A stretch of DNA of 64,000 bases from positions 62,001-126,000 of the forward strand of contig NZ_SWBO01000004.1 of the NCBI RefSeq assembly GCF_005116475.1. Direction: 5' to 3'. A program made the translations under genes and the position numbers. The number at the start of each line of letters is the position of its first letter. Within the stretch, counting starts at the first letter, position 1. This DNA comes from Pedobacter cryotolerans (GTDB lineage Bacteria > Bacteroidota > Bacteroidia > Sphingobacteriales > Sphingobacteriaceae). Under the pieces are notes generated by a model, which saw nothing but the letters and a program-made list of their open reading frames with translations, was not told the DNA's origin and did no database searches. Positions 59,111-64,000 of the stretch are shown here, piece after piece.

Positions 59111-59542
59111 ATGTTAAAGAAACTTGTTATCTTATTTCTATTTATCGCCTCAACACAATTGGTATTTGCCCAAGCTAAAGATGATATTTTAGGGAAATGG
59201 CTCAACTCATCTGGCGAAGGTCAACTAGAAATTTTTAAAAAAGGCGATAAATATTTTGGAAAGTTAGTTTGGATAAAAGAGCCAAATGAAAATGGTAAAC
59301 CAAAAGTAGATGTCAAAAATCCGAATGCAAATTTACGAGCAAAGCCTATTTTAGGTTTAGAGATTGTTAAAGATTTTGTATACGAAGACAAAGAATATAT
59401 AGATGGAAAAGTTTACGATCCAAAAACGGGCAAAACTTATAGTGGTAAAATGACTTTAGAAGGAGCTAATAAGCTTAATATGAGAGGTTTTATCGGAATT
59501 TCTTTAATTGGAAGAACAGAGGCTTGGAAACGAGTTAAATAG
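59111..59542 (+). CDS. DUF2147 family secreted protein
   Basis: 143 residues with signal peptide MLKKLVILFLFIASTQLVFA. The mature part DDILGKWLNSSGEGQLEIFKKGDKYFGKLVWIKEPNENGKPKVDVKNPN and ...GFIGISLIGRTEAWKRV is characteristic of DUF2147, a small beta-barrel fold. Periplasmic or surface protein with unknown role. Confidence 0.88.
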   Translation: MLKKLVILFLFIASTQLVFAQAKDDILGKWLNSSGEGQLEIFKKGDKYFGKLVWIKEPNENGKPKVDVKNPNANLRAKPILGLEIVKDFVYEDKEYIDGKVYDPKTGKTYSGKMTLEGANKLNMRGFIGISLIGRTEAWKRVK

Positions 59543-59856
59543 CAATAATTATATTCTCAATCAGCTTGAGGGTTAATTGATTTGGTATAGATCAATACAA
59601 TTGACATTAATTTCAGCTCGCTTTTTCATCCAGATCCGCCGCGGCTGAGAAGTGTCTCTTTAAATGAATTTGAAAATGAAATTCCTTCCTGAATTTCGGG
59701 ACAAGCTGTGACTCGGATCCGATAGCTATCGGATGACAAAATTACGCTTATTAATGCGCTAGTTTCAAATACTAATTAAATAACTTAAACACCAAATTGT
59801 ATTAGATCATATCACCTCAAAATTCAAATCCTCTCTTCCCAAAATCATCAATTAAC
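59543..59856. other. Gap with hairpin repeat fragments
   Basis: Contains GATCCGCCGCGGCTGAG near 59634 and TCGGATCCGATAGCTATCGGATGACAAAATTACG near 59714 (hairpin ATCCGATAGCTATCGGAT). They look like remnants of dispersed palindromic repeats. No gene seen. Confidence 0.5.
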
Positions 59857-60873
59857 ATGAAAAAAAGTCTCTTATCACTTTTCTTAATCTTGCCTTTTAT
59901 CAGCTTTGCGCAAAACTTTACGCTTAAGCAATTGGCTACAGGCAAAAATACAAGTATGCGTGGTTTGTCTGTTTTGTCTGACTCTGTTGCGTGGGTAAGT
60001 GGTAGCAATGGCCATGTAGGTAAAACATTAGATGGCGGTAAAACTTGGGAGTGGATGCAGCCAAAAGGCTATGAAAAATTAGATTTTAGAGATATTGAAG
60101 CTTTTGACAAATTAAAAGCAATTGTTGTAAATGCTGGTTCACCAGCGTTTATTTTAAAAACCGTAGATGGTGGTAAAAGCTGGAGCGAGGTTTATAAAAA
60201 CACAGACTCAGCCATATTTTTAGATGGCATGGCATTTTGGGATAATCAACAAGGAATAATTTTTGGAGATCCGATTAAAAATAAAATGCAACTTTTAAAA
60301 ACTACAGATGGCGGTATAAGCTGGCAAGATATTTCTGAAAACCTAAAAAAACAATTAAAATTAGGAGAAGCAGGTTTTGCAGCTAGCGGAACAACAATTA
60401 GAACAGCCGATGGAGGCAAAGTTTGGGTTGCCACGGGTGGTGCTATATCAAATATTTACTATTCTGCTAATTATGGGTATACTTGGAAAGTTTATTCATG
60501 CCCCATTATACAAGGCGAAAGTAGCACAGGGCCGTTTTCCATCACATTTTTTAATGCAAAAATAGGGATCGCCGTTGGCGGAAATTATTTAAAAGATAAA
60601 GAAAACACAAATAACGTGCTATTAACTAAAAATGGGGGTAAAAGTTGGTTTAAGCCAGAAAAACCCGTTTTAGGATATCGCTCTGCGGTAGAATATTTTA
60701 ACAATCAAATTTGCTTTGCAACAGGCTCTTCGGGTACAGATTATTCTTTAGATGGAGGAAATACTTGGACAAACATTTCGACACAAAACTTTAACGCGTT
60801 ACAAAAAGCAAAAACAGGAAATTTGGTTTTATTAACTGGTAATAAAGGCAATATTTATCAATTACTCTGGTAA
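59857..60873 (+). CDS. Secreted YCF48/BNR-repeat beta-propeller protein
   Basis: 338 residues with signal peptide MKKSLLSLFLILPFISFA. The rest is a beta-propeller made of at least five BNR-like motifs: LDGGKTWEW, VDGGKSWSE, TDGGISWQD, KNGGKSWFK and LDGGNTWTN. Similar to the YCF48/photosystem assembly factor fold found widely in Bacteroidota; probably an exported structural or glycan-binding protein. No enzymatic site recognised. 63 bases separate it from the peroxiredoxin-like gene. Confidence 0.87.
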   Translation: MKKSLLSLFLILPFISFAQNFTLKQLATGKNTSMRGLSVLSDSVAWVSGSNGHVGKTLDGGKTWEWMQPKGYEKLDFRDIEAFDKLKAIVVNAGSPAFILKTVDGGKSWSEVYKNTDSAIFLDGMAFWDNQQGIIFGDPIKNKMQLLKTTDGGISWQDISENLKKQLKLGEAGFAASGTTIRTADGGKVWVATGGAISNIYYSANYGYTWKVYSCPIIQGESSTGPFSITFFNAKIGIAVGGNYLKDKENTNNVLLTKNGGKSWFKPEKPVLGYRSAVEYFNNQICFATGSSGTDYSLDGGNTWTNISTQNFNALQKAKTGNLVLLTGNKGNIYQLLW

Positions 60874-60936
60874 ATAATTTTTTGTAAGGATAGCGCAACT
60901 GTTACGACTAAAAGCTAAACTTAAATTTATATTCAG

Positions 60937-61515
60937 ATGAAAAAATTATTGTTATCATGCTTTGCTTTATTAATTTCAACTCAGCTTTTTGCTCAAGAAC
61001 CGCTAAAAATTGGTGCTAAAGCACCTTTGTTTAGTTTAAAAGATAATGCAGGTAAACAAGTAGATCTTAAAAAGATATTAAAAGAGAACAAGTCTGTAGT
61101 GTTATTTTTTTACCGCGGCCAGTGGTGCCCACATTGTAATAAACATATAAAAAATTTGCAAGATAGTTTACAACTATTAGCTGCAAAAGGCGCTTATGTA
61201 ATAGGTATATCACCAGAAACTGCAGCAGGTATTGATAAAACTATAAAAAAGACTAAAGCATCGTTTAGCATCATTAGCGATAAAGATTATAACGTAATGA
61301 AAGCCTATAAAGTAAATTACGTAATGGAACCTGGTTTAGCAGAGCGATATAAAAAGGGTGGTTTAGATGTTGCATTAGCTAACGGACAAACCGATTATGT
61401 TTTACCTGTACCAGCAACTTATATCATTGATCAATCTGGGAAAATCAAATACGTATTTTTTGATAAAGATTATAAAAAGCGGCCTTCGGTTAAAAATTTG
61501 GCAGCTAATTTATAA
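60937..61515 (+). CDS. Exported AhpC/TSA peroxiredoxin-like protein
   Basis: 192 residues. Signal peptide MKKLLLSCFALLISTQLFA, then a thioredoxin fold with APLFSLKDNAGKQVDLKKIL and the active-site segment VLFFYRGQWCPHCNKHIKNL, where the C-P-H-C pair suits both peroxiredoxin and thiol-disulfide roles. VLPVPATYIIDQSGKI is the cis-proline region. Periplasmic antioxidant or redox protein. Followed by a terminator. Confidence 0.88.
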   Translation: MKKLLLSCFALLISTQLFAQEPLKIGAKAPLFSLKDNAGKQVDLKKILKENKSVVLFFYRGQWCPHCNKHIKNLQDSLQLLAAKGAYVIGISPETAAGIDKTIKKTKASFSIISDKDYNVMKAYKVNYVMEPGLAERYKKGGLDVALANGQTDYVLPVPATYIIDQSGKIKYVFFDKDYKKRPSVKNLAANL

Positions 61516-61521
61516 CATTGT

Positions 61522-61551
61522 AAACCCTGAACTCAGCATTCGGGGTTTTTT
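61522..61551 (+). terminator. Terminator after peroxiredoxin-like gene
   Basis: Stem AAACCCTGA/TCGGGGTTT (one wobble) with a 9-base loop, then TTTTG. Confidence 0.75.
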
Positions 61552-61620
61552 GTTATATCAACATTTTGTCATAAATCAGCTACATTTCTGATATAAACTT
61601 TAAATGGTGAAACATATAAT

Positions 61621-61628
61621 TACTTTTG
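61621..61628 (+). promoter_or_regulatory. Candidate -7 box of the TetR-RND operon
   Basis: TACTTTTG 32 bases before the tetR ATG. A TTTGACAAAAATGTTAAAC stretch follows and could form the operator. Confidence 0.45.
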
Positions 61629-61660
61629 TTGTTTGACAAAAATGTTAAACATAATTGTAA

Positions 61661-62245
61661 ATGGCGCAGCGAGATACAGGTACAGAGCAATTAATTAAGG
61701 ACACCGCAAAGCGGATTTTTTTTTCTGAAGGCAAACTGCATGCAACCACCCAAGATATTGCAGATGCAGCAGGTGTAAACCGAACTTTATTGAATTATTA
61801 TTTCAGATCTAGAGATATATTATTTGAACAGGTAGCCATAGAAGCAAGAGAAGAAATGTCTGCGGTATTAGACCATGTTTTTACTGCGCAATTAGCTTTC
61901 AAAGAAAAACTTCAGCAGCTGATTAATGTTTTTATGGATCAAGCCATGAAATTTCCTTACCGGGAAGTATACATCGTTACCGAATTAAATAGAACAGATA
62001 AGGCTGTACCAGAAGAAAAGAAAGTTAGAATTAAAGCTTTTTTAAAAGAAATTAGTGAAGAAATGGATGCAGGTAAAATAAAAAAGATGGATCCACGCCA
62101 GTTTTTGATGAACTTATTTTCTTTAATGGCTTATCCGTTAATTACCAACTGTTTAAATAAATCTATCTATAACATCAACGATAATGAATATTTGAAACTG
62201 ATGAAGGACAGAAAAAAGTTAATTTTTGAAATGATCTATCAATAA
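61661..62245 (+). CDS. TetR-family repressor of the efflux operon
   Basis: 194 residues with an N-terminal HTH (IKDTAKRIFFSEGKLHATTQDIADAAGVNRTLLNYYFRSRDILFEQV) and a helical ligand-binding domain. It is the first gene of an operon with an RND adaptor and pump, the usual self-regulated arrangement in which drug or bile-like ligands relieve repression. The operon direction (regulator first, same strand) is typical for Bacteroidota. Confidence 0.9.
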   Translation: MAQRDTGTEQLIKDTAKRIFFSEGKLHATTQDIADAAGVNRTLLNYYFRSRDILFEQVAIEAREEMSAVLDHVFTAQLAFKEKLQQLINVFMDQAMKFPYREVYIVTELNRTDKAVPEEKKVRIKAFLKEISEEMDAGKIKKMDPRQFLMNLFSLMAYPLITNCLNKSIYNINDNEYLKLMKDRKKLIFEMIYQ

Positions 62246-62279
62246 AAGCATGAAACACACAAATAATCCCAACATAAAT

Positions 62280-63449
62280 ATGAAAACAACAATTCGGTTA
62301 GCACTCTTCACATCTTTAGCACTTTTTTTGGCTTCTTGTGGTGGTAAAGATGAAAAGGCTGCACAAGCCGCTGCAGCAGCAGCTGGGCCACAGCAATACC
62401 CTGTTTTTGCAGTAATCCCTCAATCAACCACTTTAGATTCTGATTATCCAGCTACTATAGAAGGCATAGAAAATGTAGATATTAGACCTAGAGTTGATGG
62501 CTTTATTGAGCGAATTTTTGTTGATGAAGGAGCGGTTGTAAAAAAAGGTCAACTGTTGTTTACCATTAATGCACCACAATATGAGCAGCAAGTAAGAACT
62601 GCTAATGCGGCAATAAGTAGTGCAGAAGCCGATGTAAATGCTGCTCAATTACAAGTTAACAAAACAAAACCATTGGTTGATAAAGATATTATCAGTAAAT
62701 ATGAGTTAGAGGCTGCACAATTAACGCTACAAAGTAGAAAAGCTGCATTGGCGCAGGCTAAAGCGGCATTGGTTAATGCAAGGGTTAATTTAGGTTATAC
62801 ACGTATAACTAGTCCGGTTAATGGTTTGGTAGGTAGTTTGCCATTTAAAGCTGGTAGTTTGGTTAGTGGTACAAATGCCGAGCCGTTAACAACCATATCT
62901 AACACTGCAAAAGTTTTTGCTTATTTCTCTTTAAACGAAAAACAATTATTAGATTTTTCTAACACCTATAAAGGCAAAACCTTAGCAGAGCAGATGAAAA
63001 ATATCCCTCCTGTAACTTTGGTTTTAGCCGATGGAAGCATTTACGCACAGGATGGAAAAATCGAATCAATCAATGGACAAATAAATACAGGTACAGGTTC
63101 TGCAAGTTTGAGAGCTACTTTTCCAAATGCTAAATCTATTTTAAAAAATGGAGCTAGTGCAACGGTTCGTATTCCTCAAAATGTAAGTGATGTTATTCTA
63201 ATTCCTCAAAAATCAACAACTGATTTACAAGGAAAGAAATTTGTGTATGTTTTGGGCGATTCTGCTAAAGTGATGAGTACACCAGTAGAGGTAATGCAGG
63301 TTACTAAAGGTAAGTTTTTCGTAGTAACAAAAGGCTTAAAACCTGGTGATAAAGTGGTTTTAGAAGGATTTCAATCTTTAAAGGATAACACTAAAATTAA
63401 ACCACAAGAATTAAATACGGATTCGGTTTACGCAGAAGTTAAAAAATAG
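62280..63449 (+). CDS. RND efflux periplasmic adaptor (membrane fusion protein), lipoprotein
   Basis: 389 residues. Lipoprotein signal ALFLASC with the acylated cysteine near residue 21, then an Ala-rich linker. Adaptor parts are VDIRPRVDGFIERIFVDEGAVVKKGQLLF (lipoyl-like half), a coiled-coil hairpin (about 95-170, ISSAEADVNAAQLQV ... RKAALAQAKAALVNARVN), GYTRITSPVNGLVG and beta-barrel parts. The frame starts at 62250, but the ATG at 62280 puts the signal peptide at the N-terminus. It links the pump to an outer-membrane channel. 34 bases after tetR. Confidence 0.92.
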   Translation: MKTTIRLALFTSLALFLASCGGKDEKAAQAAAAAAGPQQYPVFAVIPQSTTLDSDYPATIEGIENVDIRPRVDGFIERIFVDEGAVVKKGQLLFTINAPQYEQQVRTANAAISSAEADVNAAQLQVNKTKPLVDKDIISKYELEAAQLTLQSRKAALAQAKAALVNARVNLGYTRITSPVNGLVGSLPFKAGSLVSGTNAEPLTTISNTAKVFAYFSLNEKQLLDFSNTYKGKTLAEQMKNIPPVTLVLADGSIYAQDGKIESINGQINTGTGSASLRATFPNAKSILKNGASATVRIPQNVSDVILIPQKSTTDLQGKKFVYVLGDSAKVMSTPVEVMQVTKGKFFVVTKGLKPGDKVVLEGFQSLKDNTKIKPQELNTDSVYAEVKK

Positions 63450-63503
63450 GTAGACCATCAATCAAATCTCGATAGCTCGGGACATACATCGTAAATTCAA
63501 ATT

Positions 63504-64000
63504 ATGTTTAAAAAATTTATAGATAGGCCAGTTTTATCAACTGTAATATCAATTATCATCGTAATACTGGGTATACTGGGTTTGGTAACTTTACCTGTAT
63601 CTCAATATCCAGAAATTGCTCCACCAACCGTTCAGGTTTCTGCATCGTACCAAGGTGCAAATGCCGATGTGGTAATGAATAGTGTGGTTATCCCATTAGA
63701 AGAACAAATTAATGGTGTAGAGGACATGACCTACATGACTTCTAGCGCAAGTAATGATGGTTCTGCAACCATAACAGTAAACTTTAAATTAGGTACCAAT
63801 GCCGATTTAGCTGCCGTAAACGTACAAAATAGGGTAGCAAGAGCAAGTAGTTTATTACCTGCAGAGGTTACACGTTCTGGTGTGGTTACTGCAAAAAGAC
63901 AAGCCAGTAATGTGTTAATTTTCGTAATTCATAGCGACAATGCCGAATACGATCAGAAGTTTTTGCAAAACTATGCCAATATCAATATCATCCCTCAAAT
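63504..64000 (+). CDS. RND efflux pump, inner-membrane subunit (3' end outside window)
   Basis: First 165 residues of an AcrB/MexB-type pump; no stop before the window ends. It opens MFKKFIDRPVLSTVISIIIV (first membrane helix) and continues with LPVSQYPEIAPPTVQVSASYQGANADVV, the family porter domain, and NVQNRVARASSLLPAEV. Starting ATG at 63504, 54 bases after the adaptor. The pump expels drugs or lipids using proton motive force. Confidence 0.93.
   Translation, partial: MFKKFIDRPVLSTVISIIIVILGILGLVTLPVSQYPEIAPPTVQVSASYQGANADVVMNSVVIPLEEQINGVEDMTYMTSSASNDGSATITVNFKLGTNADLAAVNVQNRVARASSLLPAEVTRSGVVTAKRQASNVLIFVIHSDNAEYDQKFLQNYANINIIPQ

Overview
The window looks like chromosome from an AT-rich Bacteroidota bacterium, most likely Sphingobacteriaceae and Pedobacter-like. 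The reasons are promoters of the TAnnTTTG type before several genes, a trigger factor-clpP-clpX block, Bacteroidota-specific families (DUF2851, the short AMP nucleosidase, Rho with a long charged N-terminal extension, a PolX-like protein with a PHP domain, FtsX/MacB permeases) and many dispersed palindromic intergenic repeats. The species is inferred from gene content only.

Left part (1-32 kb): ordinary core genome. It holds an ABC export system (two FtsX/MacB-type permeases and an ATPase), a BtuF-like metal receptor, tRNA-Leu(TAG), tig-(S23-like gene)-clpP-clpX, AMP nucleosidase, and a minus-strand ADP-heptose/LPS operon (hldE kinase part, gmhA, hldE nucleotidyltransferase part, GT9 glycosyltransferase, SixA, MepB). 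PolX-like protein, SppA, FolK, an Hpt protein, PssA, Rho, PyrF, a DMT exporter, DUF2851, PspC, an ankyrin protein, FtsK, LolA, an MBL hydrolase and tRNA-Leu(GAG) follow.

Middle part (32.0-53.4 kb): a 21.4-kb integrated element bounded by a perfect 15-bp direct repeat, one copy being the 3' end of tRNA-Leu(GAG). A tyrosine integrase lies just inside the right end. It carries excisionase-like HTH genes, a Prim-Pol/DUF3987 replication protein, an array of TATTACAG repeats, small and large terminase and a 1322-residue tape measure protein. I can recognise no portal, capsid or head-maturation gene. It therefore looks like a phage-derived satellite or a reduced prophage. Its centre holds plus-strand cargo: a lone receiver-domain protein, then three tiny proteins that look like paralogues and are coupled to a phosphopantetheinyl transferase. 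Facing them are a Clp-fold serine protease and a small partner gene. This cargo is the best candidate for an undescribed system.

Right part (53.4-64 kb): a four-gene module (Crp-type regulator, cysteine hydrolase, pirin, cupin) lies between two copies of a 19-bp direct repeat, and its base composition seems different from its neighbours. It is followed by a GlxA-type regulator, a DinB-family gene broken by an in-frame stop, a PhnB-like protein, several small secreted proteins, a peroxiredoxin-like protein and the start of a TetR-regulated RND efflux operon that runs off the window.
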